Source: an uncultured Fidelibacterota bacterium (lineage in GTDB: Bacteria > Fidelibacterota > Marinisomatia > Marinisomatales > TCS55). From it: a DNA stretch of 35,799 nt. Positions 17,142-25,119 of this stretch are shown in pieces. The first letter of the stretch is position 1. Every line of letters starts with the position of its first letter. The DNA lies in contig CAJXWT010000014.1 of assembly GCA_913062595.1 (NCBI GenBank), positions 1 to 35,799 on the forward strand, given 5' to 3'. Position numbers and translations under genes: made by a program. Under the pieces are notes generated by a model. That model did no database searches. It worked only from the letters and a program-made list of their open reading frames with translations, and had not been told where the DNA came from.

Positions 17142-19862
17142 ATGGCAGCAAAGAAAACCACCCGAAAGCGAATGTTCCTAATTGATGGTTATGCCATGCT
17201 TTATAGGGCACATTTTGCCATGATTCGCAATCCATTGATAACCAGTTATGGATTGCCAACTAGTGCACTCTTTGGATTTTTAAATCAGCTTTTTAGAATA
17301 CTAAAGAAAGAAAATCCAGATTATGTTGCTACAATTTTTGACACAAAAGAAAAAACCTTCCGCCACAAGAAATATCCTGATTATAAGGCAACACGAGATC
17401 CAATGCCTGAAGAGTTACAGGAACAATTGCCGCATTTATGGAAATTGATTGAAGCTATGCAGATACCGCAACTATCCCGGGCAGGTTTTGAAGCTGATGA
17501 CATTATTGGTACTTTGGTAAAGCATGGCCTGGACCAAGATCTAGATGTATTTATCGTTAGTGGGGACAAGGATTTTATGCAGCTCATCAATGCCAATGTA
17601 TTTCTTTTTACTCCAGGCACACGGAACAAACCAGACAAAATTTATGACAAAAAAGGTGTTGAGGATCGCTGGGGTGTGCCACCTGAAAAAATTGTAGATC
17701 TTTTTGGACTAATGGGTGATTCATCCGATAATATACCCGGAGTGTTTGGTGTGGGTCCAAAATCAGCTATGAAACTTATCCATGATTATGGTACCCTTGA
17801 AGAAGCGCTGGAAAACGCGGAAAGTGTTACGAATAAAAGAGTACGGAACGGTCTCCTGGAAGGGAAAGATAATGCTATTCTTAGTAAAGACCTGGCGACA
17901 ATAGTGACCGATGTACCGCTGGACCGAGAGATCGATGAATTAGTCAGACAAGATATGGATGTTGAGGCAATGGAATCGTTGTTGACTGAATATGAATTTC
18001 ATGTGCTCATTAACCAATTACCTGGTTCTGCAGAAGAAAAGAAATCTTCGAAAAATAAATCAGATAAAGATTATAAAATTATTACAACAGTAAAAAATCT
18101 AAAGACCTATTTCAATTCTGTAAAATCGAACAGTTTACTTGCCTTTGATATTGAGACAGACTCCTTGGATCCGATGCAGAATATAATTGTAGGATTCAGT
18201 TTCGCAACCAAGGCAAATAGCGGTATTTATGTACCGACACTCTACAAGGATAAACAAAAAAATCATTTTGGCGATGATGATCTGTCTACCGTGATCGAAA
18301 TAATTCGCCCAATCATGGAGAACAAGGATATTCCAAAGACAGGACAGAATGCGAAGTTTGATATGCTGGTTCTCAAACGTCATGGAATTGAGGTGCAGGG
18401 ACTGGTATGTGATACAATGATCGCTGCACACTTATTGAAGCCGGAAGCGCGATCTTATAAACTAGATAATTTAAGTATTGAATATTTGAATTACAGGATG
18501 GTACCAATTGAGGATCTAATCGGGAAGGGGAAGAGCCAGATTAGTATGACGGAAGTTGAACTTGACAAAGCGGGATTTTATGCAGCAGAAGATGCTGATG
18601 TTACCTGGCAGCTAACGGAAATATTCCAAAAAGAACTACAGGATTCAGGTTTGGATCATTTTTTCAAAAAAATAGAATTGCCATTGCTAAGCGTCTTAAT
18701 GGATATGGAGTGTCAGGGCACATATGTTGAGAAGGAAATGCTGGAAAAAATGTCGATTGATTTAAGCAAGAAAATCGAAAACCTTACAAAGGAAATTATA
18801 AAGGAGACAGGTACTGAATTTAATATCAATTCTACACAGCAGCTGGCCAATATACTATTTGATGTATTGAACCTGCGTAAAGTGAAACAGCGGTCAACAG
18901 CGGAATCGGTACTGGAAGCACTGCGCAATGAACATCCACTGCCCGGTATGATTCTGAATTACCGGAAACTCAATAAATTGAAGAATACATATGTAGATAC
19001 TTTACCTCCTTTGGTTAACCCTGATACTGGCCGTATTCACACTACATTTGGTCAGACCATTGCCTCCACAGGTCGACTATCAAGCAGTAACCCCAATTTC
19101 CAGAATATACCAATTCGTACAGATGAGGGGCGGGAAATCCGTAAGTCATTTAAAGCGCAAAAGAAGGGCTGGTTAATTTTTTCTGCTGATTACTCTCAAA
19201 TAGAACTGCGCATCATGGCCCATTTGAGTCAGGATCCTGCACTTATGGAAGCATTTAATAAGAATGAGGATATTCACAGTCGTACAGCCAGTGATGTTTT
19301 TGGTGTTGGCATCAAGGATCTTTTACCGGAAATGCGCCGAACTGCAAAAGTGGTGAATTTTGGTATTATGTATGGTGCCGGAGCATTTCGCTTAAGCCAG
19401 GAGTTGGGAATTCCACGATCAGAAGCTCAGGTGATAATTGATACCTATTTTGAAAGGTATGCCGGTATCCGCGAATACATGGATCGAACGATTAAACAGG
19501 CTGAGGATCAGAAATATGTTGAAACTGTATTGGGCCGTCGGCGCAATATTTGGAACATTGATAGTGAAAATCATATTCAAAGAGAAGCAGCCAAGAGAAT
19601 GGCAATTAATATGCCTATCCAGGGTACTGCAGCAGAGATGATCAAACTTGCCATGCTGGACATTCACCGTACCTTGATAAATGAAGGGTATGAGACACGC
19701 ATGATCTTGCAGATTCACGATGAACTTTTGTTCGAAGCGCCTGCGCAAGAAATTGATACACTGCAAGAGATGGTGTCAGATAAAATGGTCAATGCCATGC
19801 CCCTTAGCATACCGCTGGTGGTAGACTGTGGAAATGGTATAAGCTGGTTTGAGGCACATTAA
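17142..19862 (+). CDS. polA: DNA polymerase I
   Basis: A 906-residue, three-domain repair and Okazaki-fragment polymerase. Residues about 10-295 are the 5'-3' nuclease (L-I-D-G-Y-A-M-L-Y-R-A; V-S-G-D-K-D-F-M-Q-L; G-D-S-S-D-N-I-P-G-V). Residues about 320-500 are the 3'-5' exonuclease, with its acidic residues kept (D336 and E338 in F-D-I-E-T-D; Y-A-A-E-D-A-D), so proofreading appears intact. Residues about 520-906 are the polymerase, with motif A D683 in D-Y-S-Q-I-E-L-R, motif B R-R-T-A-K-V-V-N-F-G-I-M-Y-G, and motif C D860-E861 in Q-I-H-D-E-L. The start ATG gives a short basic A-A-K-K-T-T-R-K-R lead. It precedes the ABC gene by 24 bases. Confidence 0.97.
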   Translation: MAAKKTTRKRMFLIDGYAMLYRAHFAMIRNPLITSYGLPTSALFGFLNQLFRILKKENPDYVATIFDTKEKTFRHKKYPDYKATRDPMPEELQEQLPHLWKLIEAMQIPQLSRAGFEADDIIGTLVKHGLDQDLDVFIVSGDKDFMQLINANVFLFTPGTRNKPDKIYDKKGVEDRWGVPPEKIVDLFGLMGDSSDNIPGVFGVGPKSAMKLIHDYGTLEEALENAESVTNKRVRNGLLEGKDNAILSKDLATIVTDVPLDREIDELVRQDMDVEAMESLLTEYEFHVLINQLPGSAEEKKSSKNKSDKDYKIITTVKNLKTYFNSVKSNSLLAFDIETDSLDPMQNIIVGFSFATKANSGIYVPTLYKDKQKNHFGDDDLSTVIEIIRPIMENKDIPKTGQNAKFDMLVLKRHGIEVQGLVCDTMIAAHLLKPEARSYKLDNLSIEYLNYRMVPIEDLIGKGKSQISMTEVELDKAGFYAAEDADVTWQLTEIFQKELQDSGLDHFFKKIELPLLSVLMDMECQGTYVEKEMLEKMSIDLSKKIENLTKEIIKETGTEFNINSTQQLANILFDVLNLRKVKQRSTAESVLEALRNEHPLPGMILNYRKLNKLKNTYVDTLPPLVNPDTGRIHTTFGQTIASTGRLSSSNPNFQNIPIRTDEGREIRKSFKAQKKGWLIFSADYSQIELRIMAHLSQDPALMEAFNKNEDIHSRTASDVFGVGIKDLLPEMRRTAKVVNFGIMYGAGAFRLSQELGIPRSEAQVIIDTYFERYAGIREYMDRTIKQAEDQKYVETVLGRRRNIWNIDSENHIQREAAKRMAINMPIQGTAAEMIKLAMLDIHRTLINEGYETRMILQIHDELLFEAPAQEIDTLQEMVSDKMVNAMPLSIPLVVDCGNGISWFEAH

Positions 19863-19886
19863 ATTCAAATTGACTAACTGGATGTA

Positions 19887-20813
19887 ATGGAAGCAAGTAT
19901 AACATTAAAAAAGGTGGGCAAACTTGCCGGTGATAAAACAATCCTGGCTGGATTAACATTTGGAGTTGAGCGCGGTTCACTGGTAGCGATTATCGGCGAA
20001 AATGATGCGGGAAAGTCTACTTTATTGAAGGTGCTTGCCGGTGCGGAGATTCCTGATTACGGGAATGTCTTTATACATGGTATTGATTCGACCAAACGCC
20101 GGAAAAATTCACAGGCTTATACAGGATTTGTACCCTTTAACTCGGATCTGGATCCATTTTTGTCTCTCGAGGAAAATATTCGGTTTATTGGATCCGTCTA
20201 TGGTGTTAAGGATAGTAACATTACCAAGCGGATTAAAAGATTTGCAACGGACTTGAATCTTATGGATTCGCTGCATAAACAGGCTAGCATAACTTCGCCT
20301 GGTAATGCGAAAAAAGCTATGATTGTTCGGGAGCTGATCCATGATCCTTCCATATTAATTATTGATGAACCAACTGCATTTATGGATGCACGATCCGGAC
20401 GGGCAACCTGGGATCTGCTTCGTGGACTAGCCGGTGAAAAGACAATAATTTACGTCAGCCAGTCTTTGCCGGAAGTTGAACAGGCCAATGACAGGATCTT
20501 GGTTATGCAGCAGGGCAAGATCATCCTCGATGGTACCCTTGACAGATTATTGGAGAGTACCTTGCGGTATCACCAGTTTGAAATTGAGTTTGTCAATCTG
20601 ACTGAACAATTGTTTAACAAACTCGCAGCAGTTACCACAGTAGTAAATCCAACAAAGATAGGTAATACATTACATTTTTATGGCCGTGAAAGAGCTGTGT
20701 TTTTTCAAGTATTACATGAAGCGGCAGGCGCATTAATGGAAGATCTATCAATAAAAAAATTAAGTTTGCGAGATCTCCTGGATTCAGAATTTGCTGGCAG
20801 GGGATTGGATTGA
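19887..20813 (+). CDS. ABC transporter ATP-binding protein with divergent ATPase motifs
   Basis: A 308-residue nucleotide-binding subunit of an ABC-2-type exporter. The Walker A loop is G-E-N-D-A-G-K-S-T (37-45), with Asp at 40 where G-P-N-G-A-G-K-S-T normally has Gly; Walker B is I-L-I-I-D160-E161-P-T. Other motifs are altered: the Q-loop reads G-F-V-P-F84 (Phe for Gln), the signature region reads T-S-P-G-N-A-K-K (136-143) instead of L-S-G-G-Q, and the switch His is Gln192 in V-S-Q-S. The C-terminal 80 residues are the accessory domain common in drug- or antibiotic-exporter ATPases. The permease gene overlaps its stop codon (TGATG). ATP binding is likely; efficient hydrolysis is doubtful. 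The substrate is unknown. Confidence 0.9.
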   Translation: MEASITLKKVGKLAGDKTILAGLTFGVERGSLVAIIGENDAGKSTLLKVLAGAEIPDYGNVFIHGIDSTKRRKNSQAYTGFVPFNSDLDPFLSLEENIRFIGSVYGVKDSNITKRIKRFATDLNLMDSLHKQASITSPGNAKKAMIVRELIHDPSILIIDEPTAFMDARSGRATWDLLRGLAGEKTIIYVSQSLPEVEQANDRILVMQQGKIILDGTLDRLLESTLRYHQFEIEFVNLTEQLFNKLAAVTTVVNPTKIGNTLHFYGRERAVFFQVLHEAAGALMEDLSIKKLSLRDLLDSEFAGRGLD

Positions 20814-21559
20814 TGCAAGTCTTCTTGATGCGCCGCTGGTGGTTATTTCGGCGACGAATATTTTCAACCATTACTTTTGTGGTTGCGTTGCCGATCCTAA
20901 TTCATTTGGCATTGACCGTAGGGATCGGGAATATTATTATGGAAACAATCACAAAATTTTCCTACCAGAAATGGCTATATCCCGGATTGGTTTTTATTGT
21001 TAATACCGTCATGATCATACCAATTATTTACCGTGAATTTTTTGACTTACGAGTCAACTCAAGAACCTTGATCACACTCTCACTAACTCCCTTATCAAAA
21101 CTACAGCTTGTTGGATTTTCGCTGCTTACGGCACTAGTAGAAGCCACAATATTTTCAATGGTTGCTATGACAATTTTTCTCTACCTAATGGATCTTTCCT
21201 TAAGTATGCTGGATTTATTATATATTTTAGTAGCAATGAATCTTTTTGGACTCATTGTAAGTAATGGATTGATTACACTTTCTTTGTCGACCGATAGAAT
21301 TAACACTTTTTTTATCGTTACGTTTATTCTTTTCCTTTTCATTATTTTTAGTTCAGAACTTTTGTTCGAATTTGAATTTTACCCGCTTAAGATCAGTGCA
21401 GTGTTGGAGAATCTGCCCACGAGTATGGTAGCGGCTTGGTGCAGGGGACTGATGTTTACCGGATATTTCGACTGGACATTATTTCTGACACCATTAGGCA
21501 TTGGTTTGGTCTGGACCACTCTTAATACAGTGCTTTTAAAAAGGACACTTCGACAGTGA
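20813..21559 (+). CDS. ABC-2-type transporter permease
   Basis: A 248-residue membrane protein with about six hydrophobic helices. The layout is typical of short ABC-2 permeases: an amphipathic basic N terminus (M-R-R-W-W-L-F-R-R-R), a helix near residues 17-40, a cytoplasmic segment with R-E-F-F-D-L-R-V-N-S-R-T and S-L-T-P-L-S-K-L-Q-L, then four helices. It pairs with the ATPase immediately upstream. I take ATG 20813, which overlaps the ATPase stop by one base; a TTG one codon earlier is also possible. Its stop overlaps the next gene's GTG start. The exported substrate is unknown. Confidence 0.85.
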   Translation: MQVFLMRRWWLFRRRIFSTITFVVALPILIHLALTVGIGNIIMETITKFSYQKWLYPGLVFIVNTVMIIPIIYREFFDLRVNSRTLITLSLTPLSKLQLVGFSLLTALVEATIFSMVAMTIFLYLMDLSLSMLDLLYILVAMNLFGLIVSNGLITLSLSTDRINTFFIVTFILFLFIIFSSELLFEFEFYPLKISAVLENLPTSMVAAWCRGLMFTGYFDWTLFLTPLGIGLVWTTLNTVLLKRTLRQ

Positions 21560-22020
21560 TTGCATATTTATCTGGAGCGATGGAATACGCTGTGGATGAG
21601 GGCTCCGGCTGGCGCTTAGATATGACCAGTTGGTTGTCGGCCCAGTTAGGACATGATGTAATAGACCCCGTAGAAGAATCGCGGTTACTTATGCTGCAAG
21701 AAAATTCCGCTGATTACAAGACTTGGAAAGAATCCGATACTGAACGCTATCGGCAATTTGTACGTCAATATGTGGAGCGAGACATTAAAGCAGTAACCGA
21801 GGAAGTGGATTATATTATCTGTCTCTGGAATGCAGATGTGTTTAAGGGAGCTGGTACGCATGGTGAGGTCACTTTGGCTTTTCAGCATAATGTGCCTGTT
21901 TATCTTGTGAATCAGATTTCTTTAGCAGACCTGAGTGGCTGGATAATGGCCTGCAGTTCAGAAATATTCAATAATTTTGAAGATTTGAAGGCATTTCTAT
22001 TGGAAAAATTCGGTTCCTGA
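21556..22020 (+). CDS. Nucleoside 2-deoxyribosyltransferase-like protein
   Basis: A 154-residue cytosolic protein from a GTG start at 21556, which overlaps the permease stop (GTGA). It begins I-A-Y-L-S-G-A-M, the glycine-containing beta-alpha start typical of nucleoside 2-deoxyribosyltransferase-fold and DUF4406-like proteins. It has an acidic D-P-V-E-E-S element near residue 37 and a C-terminal G-A-G-T-H-G-E-V-T-L-A motif, which in the family supplies the catalytic Glu. The family transfers or hydrolyses N-glycosidic bonds of nucleosides or nucleotides. Whether this member acts on deoxynucleosides, dNMPs or something else cannot be told. It sits between the ABC exporter and alanine racemase. 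Confidence 0.78.
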   Translation: MIAYLSGAMEYAVDEGSGWRLDMTSWLSAQLGHDVIDPVEESRLLMLQENSADYKTWKESDTERYRQFVRQYVERDIKAVTEEVDYIICLWNADVFKGAGTHGEVTLAFQHNVPVYLVNQISLADLSGWIMACSSEIFNNFEDLKAFLLEKFGS

Positions 22021-22022
22021 TC

Positions 22023-23117
22023 ATGGTAGGCCCCAAAGCTATAATTCACTTAGAAAACCTAGTCCACAACTATGATTTGATCAAGCAGCAGTTAAATGGG
22101 ACACCAATTATGGCCGTAGTGAAGGCGAATGCATATGGTCACGGTGCAATAGCTGTTACCGAGGCTCTGCGATCCAAAGGTGTAAATCATTTTGCCGTTT
22201 TCACTTTTGAAGAAGCTTTAGAGTTGAGGGCTGCTGGGATAGAAGAGGATATCCTTGTTTTTTGCAGGCCAACAAAGGATATGTTAGCAGAAGCTGCTGC
22301 GCGCAATATAACGCTAAATCTCTCTGCGCCAGAAGATATCCCCTTATTTAACATGGCAGATTCCAGTCCAAGATTCCATTTGAAAGTGGATACTGGCATG
22401 TCTCGTCTTGGTATACCATTTGATACAGTGGTGGATATCCTTCAGCAAATTAAAAACAATGACCATCTAAAATGTGAGGGTATCTACAGTCATTATGCCA
22501 CTGCAGATGAAGGTGAATTAAGCTATGCTGAATACCAGTTAGAACAATTTAATCAAGTATTGCAGGTGGCCGAGGAATTGGACTTAAAAATTAAACATAT
22601 ACACTTTTCAAATAGCGGAACAGTCTTAAATATGCCCCAGACTTCTTTTAATTTGGTACGAGTTGGTATGTTATTATATGGTGCTTTCCCCTCAGATGAA
22701 GTACCAACGAATATGCGAATTAAACCAGTCATGGAATTCAAGGGACCTGTGGTTACTTTAAGAGAAGTACCTGCCGGTACGAAAGTTAGTTACGGTGGCG
22801 TTTGGGAAGCACCCCAGGACACAATTATAGGTGTTATTCAAGCCGGTTTTGCTGATGGTTTTCCGCGATCATGGTATGTGGATGGTTATATAGGACTTCG
22901 AGGAAAAAATTACCCAATTGCAGGTCGCGTATGCATGGATCAATTTATGGTGGATTTTGGTGGGGCCGATGTTCGTGTAGGTGATGAAGTGTTGATTTTT
23001 GGTCAGAATAACACTGACACGATACACGTTGAAGATATTGCCCAGGCCATAGATTCAACGAGCTACGTATTATTGACTGCTATCGGCGGGAGGACAGAAA
23101 GGATATTTATTAACTGA
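22023..23117 (+). CDS. alr: Alanine racemase
   Basis: A 364-residue PLP enzyme interconverting L- and D-alanine for peptidoglycan synthesis. The cofactor lysine is K34 in A-V-V-K-A-N-A-Y-G-H-G. The second catalytic residue is Y257 in V-S-Y-G-G-V-W. R-V-G-M-L-L-Y-G and R-V-C-M-D-Q-F-M-V-D complete the active-site and phosphate-binding signatures. Length and order match the family. ATG 22023 lies two bases after the preceding stop, so it ends a compact run with the ABC genes. A hairpin follows its stop. Confidence 0.96.
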   Translation: MVGPKAIIHLENLVHNYDLIKQQLNGTPIMAVVKANAYGHGAIAVTEALRSKGVNHFAVFTFEEALELRAAGIEEDILVFCRPTKDMLAEAAARNITLNLSAPEDIPLFNMADSSPRFHLKVDTGMSRLGIPFDTVVDILQQIKNNDHLKCEGIYSHYATADEGELSYAEYQLEQFNQVLQVAEELDLKIKHIHFSNSGTVLNMPQTSFNLVRVGMLLYGAFPSDEVPTNMRIKPVMEFKGPVVTLREVPAGTKVSYGGVWEAPQDTIIGVIQAGFADGFPRSWYVDGYIGLRGKNYPIAGRVCMDQFMVDFGGADVRVGDEVLIFGQNNTDTIHVEDIAQAIDSTSYVLLTAIGGRTERIFIN

Positions 23118-23122
23118 GCGGG

Positions 23123-23146
23123 AGGTAAGGCTAACTAGCCGTACCT
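23123..23146. terminator. Hairpin at the 3' ends of alr and the converging membrane-protein gene
   Basis: AGGTA-A-GGCT, loop AACT, AGCC-G-TACCT forms a nine-pair stem with one mismatch (23123-23132 with 23137-23146). On the plus strand it is followed by only TT (23147-23148). It begins five bases after the alr stop and includes the TAG stop of the minus-strand gene (23131-23133). It could serve both convergent transcripts; the short T-tract keeps the call modest. Confidence 0.45.
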
Positions 23147-23460
23147 TTATCTGGGTTTCTAACCCAGGAACGCCGGTCCTGAAATGCTTTAATCTTCAAA
23201 TCGGCCCAATCATTGATTATTTTTTTGATTTGATCTCGTTGGTCTGGTTTATCTCCCAAATTTTCATCGAGAACATTGAGTAAATCTTCACGCCGCTGCT
23301 GAACTTGGCCATAAGTCATCACATCTTCTTGAGCAAAATCTTCTTTTTGCTGACGAACCTGATCTTTCCTATCGTCTGCTTTTGAAGCCTGTTCCTTTCT
23401 ACTTGAAAAGACTGCCAGAGCCAGGACAACGAGCACAATAATTAGAAATAATATTTCCAT
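23131..23460 (-). CDS. Small single-pass membrane protein of unknown function
   Basis: A 109-residue protein with an N-terminal transmembrane helix (residues 3-18, I-L-F-L-I-I-V-L-V-V-L-A) followed by a highly charged, Gln-, Lys- and Asp-rich region that is probably helical or coiled-coil (about 22-95). No known domain is recognised. It lies 11 bases downstream of the SLC13 transporter on the same strand, so it is probably co-transcribed and could be an accessory subunit. That link rests on position only. Confidence 0.7.
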   Translation of the reverse strand: MEILFLIIVLVVLALAVFSSRKEQASKADDRKDQVRQQKEDFAQEDVMTYGQVQQRREDLLNVLDENLGDKPDQRDQIKKIINDWADLKIKAFQDRRSWVRNPDKGTAS

Positions 23461-23471
23461 AATTTATACCT

Positions 23472-25007
23472 TCAAAAACCAGAGCCTAGTGGATTAATAC
23501 CCAGAATACCAACCCAGTAGACAGCTACCATTATAGCCAGCACGATCAATGCTGCCGGCCAGCCGACAGTGGCCATTCGAATAAAATCTTTTGATTCTAG
23601 CATTCCACTCGCATAAACAATAGAACTGGCCGGTGTTCCAATTACAAGCCAGTAGGCCATTGATGTGGCAATGGCTAATCCAACTCCTACGAGTATTGGA
23701 TTTGTGTTTGCAGTTACTGCCATATCCAAAACCACAGGTCCAATAACAGCGACAGTTGCACCAGCACTCATTAAATTGGTTAAAATAGCACCAATGACCC
23801 CAACTAATATAACAAGTCCAACACCTGAATCTAGACCAAGAGGCGCTACGAGGCTCATAATTTGATCAGCGAACCAACTAGAAGCACCGGTGGCTTTAAA
23901 TACACTTCCTAAACTTATACAGCCAGCATACAGTACAATAACACCCCAACTGACTTTATCTTCATAATCTTTCCATGATGTCAGACCCAGCAGCATGTAA
24001 ACCACAGCACCAGATATGGCAACGCCACCAAGTCCTAGTGAAAACCCCAGGATATCTCTTGTTACTGATTTATCAACAATCCACAATACCACAACTGCAA
24101 GCATTATAAGCGCTACTAGCTTTTGCTTACCAGTCATGGCACCATGTTTTTCGAGATCTTTTTTAAGAAGCCCAACAGCTTCGCTCAAATCACTTACTTC
24201 GGGCTTAAATAATAGAGGTAGGATAAATGCCATTACAACAGACATACAAGCTGTATAGAATATTCCCATGGAAACCCATTGCATAAAAGATACTTCAATA
24301 CCATAATCTGCCAGGAAACCGATCATCAGGGCATTCCTAGCGCCACCTGTTGGGCTCATGGGGCCACCAATCATACACCCCACTGCAATAGTAACCATAA
24401 GTAATGTGCCTAATCTAGGTGCAGGCGTAGATTTGTTCGTAAGTGTATACAGGGCCATGGCAATTGGAACATACATTGCAGCCACAGCATGTTCGCCCAC
24501 AAATGCAGTAGGAATTGCAGTCCCCAGTAGAATTCCAATAACTATCATACGTGTTTTTGTACCGGCCAAATTAATCACCAGCATACCCACCCGTTTATCC
24601 AAACCATATTTTACCAGCGTTGCCCCAAGGGCAAGGGAACCAGCGATAAACCATACGGCATCGTGGGCGTAGGTTCCGACAATATTCCTCGAATCGGTGA
24701 TGCCGAATAATAACTGTACCAGGCCAATTAATAATGCCACTGCCGGCATGGGCACTGCTTCAGTCGCAAAGAAGATAACACATGTAGATAACAGGGCAAT
24801 GATTATCTTGATATGCATTGCTTTCATAGCGACATCTACGCCGGCTTGGCCCTTGAAGAGTTCTTCCGCTTTCAGAACCATAGAATCCGGCATAGGCATA
24901 ATGAAAGCAATGAGTGCAAATATGGCCAGGCCGATACCAAGCCATTTGAAATCAGTGGTTTTGGCGAAGCCGCCGCTACTGGACTGTTCGTTGTCTTTTT
25001 CAGGCAT
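23472..25007 (-). CDS. SLC13/DASS-family sodium:anion (dicarboxylate or sulfate) symporter
   Basis: A 511-residue polytopic transporter with about 12 hydrophobic segments in two inverted halves. Family landmarks are F-A-T-E-A-V-P-M-P after the first helices, and two Na+/substrate hairpin motifs: S-P-T-G-G-A-R-N-A in the first half and N-L-M-S-A-G-A-T-V-A in the second. The latter replaces the S-N-T-A/S-N-T motif typical of characterised dicarboxylate carriers, so the anion cannot be predicted closely. It lies in the inner membrane. It begins a two-gene minus-strand unit, divergent from the DUF1343-symporter gene across about 110 bases. Confidence 0.9.
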   Translation of the reverse strand: MPEKDNEQSSSGGFAKTTDFKWLGIGLAIFALIAFIMPMPDSMVLKAEELFKGQAGVDVAMKAMHIKIIIALLSTCVIFFATEAVPMPAVALLIGLVQLLFGITDSRNIVGTYAHDAVWFIAGSLALGATLVKYGLDKRVGMLVINLAGTKTRMIVIGILLGTAIPTAFVGEHAVAAMYVPIAMALYTLTNKSTPAPRLGTLLMVTIAVGCMIGGPMSPTGGARNALMIGFLADYGIEVSFMQWVSMGIFYTACMSVVMAFILPLLFKPEVSDLSEAVGLLKKDLEKHGAMTGKQKLVALIMLAVVVLWIVDKSVTRDILGFSLGLGGVAISGAVVYMLLGLTSWKDYEDKVSWGVIVLYAGCISLGSVFKATGASSWFADQIMSLVAPLGLDSGVGLVILVGVIGAILTNLMSAGATVAVIGPVVLDMAVTANTNPILVGVGLAIATSMAYWLVIGTPASSIVYASGMLESKDFIRMATVGWPAALIVLAIMVAVYWVGILGINPLGSGF

Positions 25008-25119
25008 TGGGACTAAGAAACTGAGTTAGTCTGATAAAAAAGGCAAGTAAAAACGACATAAATCAAATATTTGCGGGTTTGTAAATTCCAACATCCTTTT
25101 GTTTAACTATATTCATTTG

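Noticed and set aside
24697-25029. Long open frame on the plus strand opposite the SLC13 transporter
   Set aside because: It lies antisense within a clear transporter gene, its product has no export or domain features, and its codon pattern is the mirror of the real frame.
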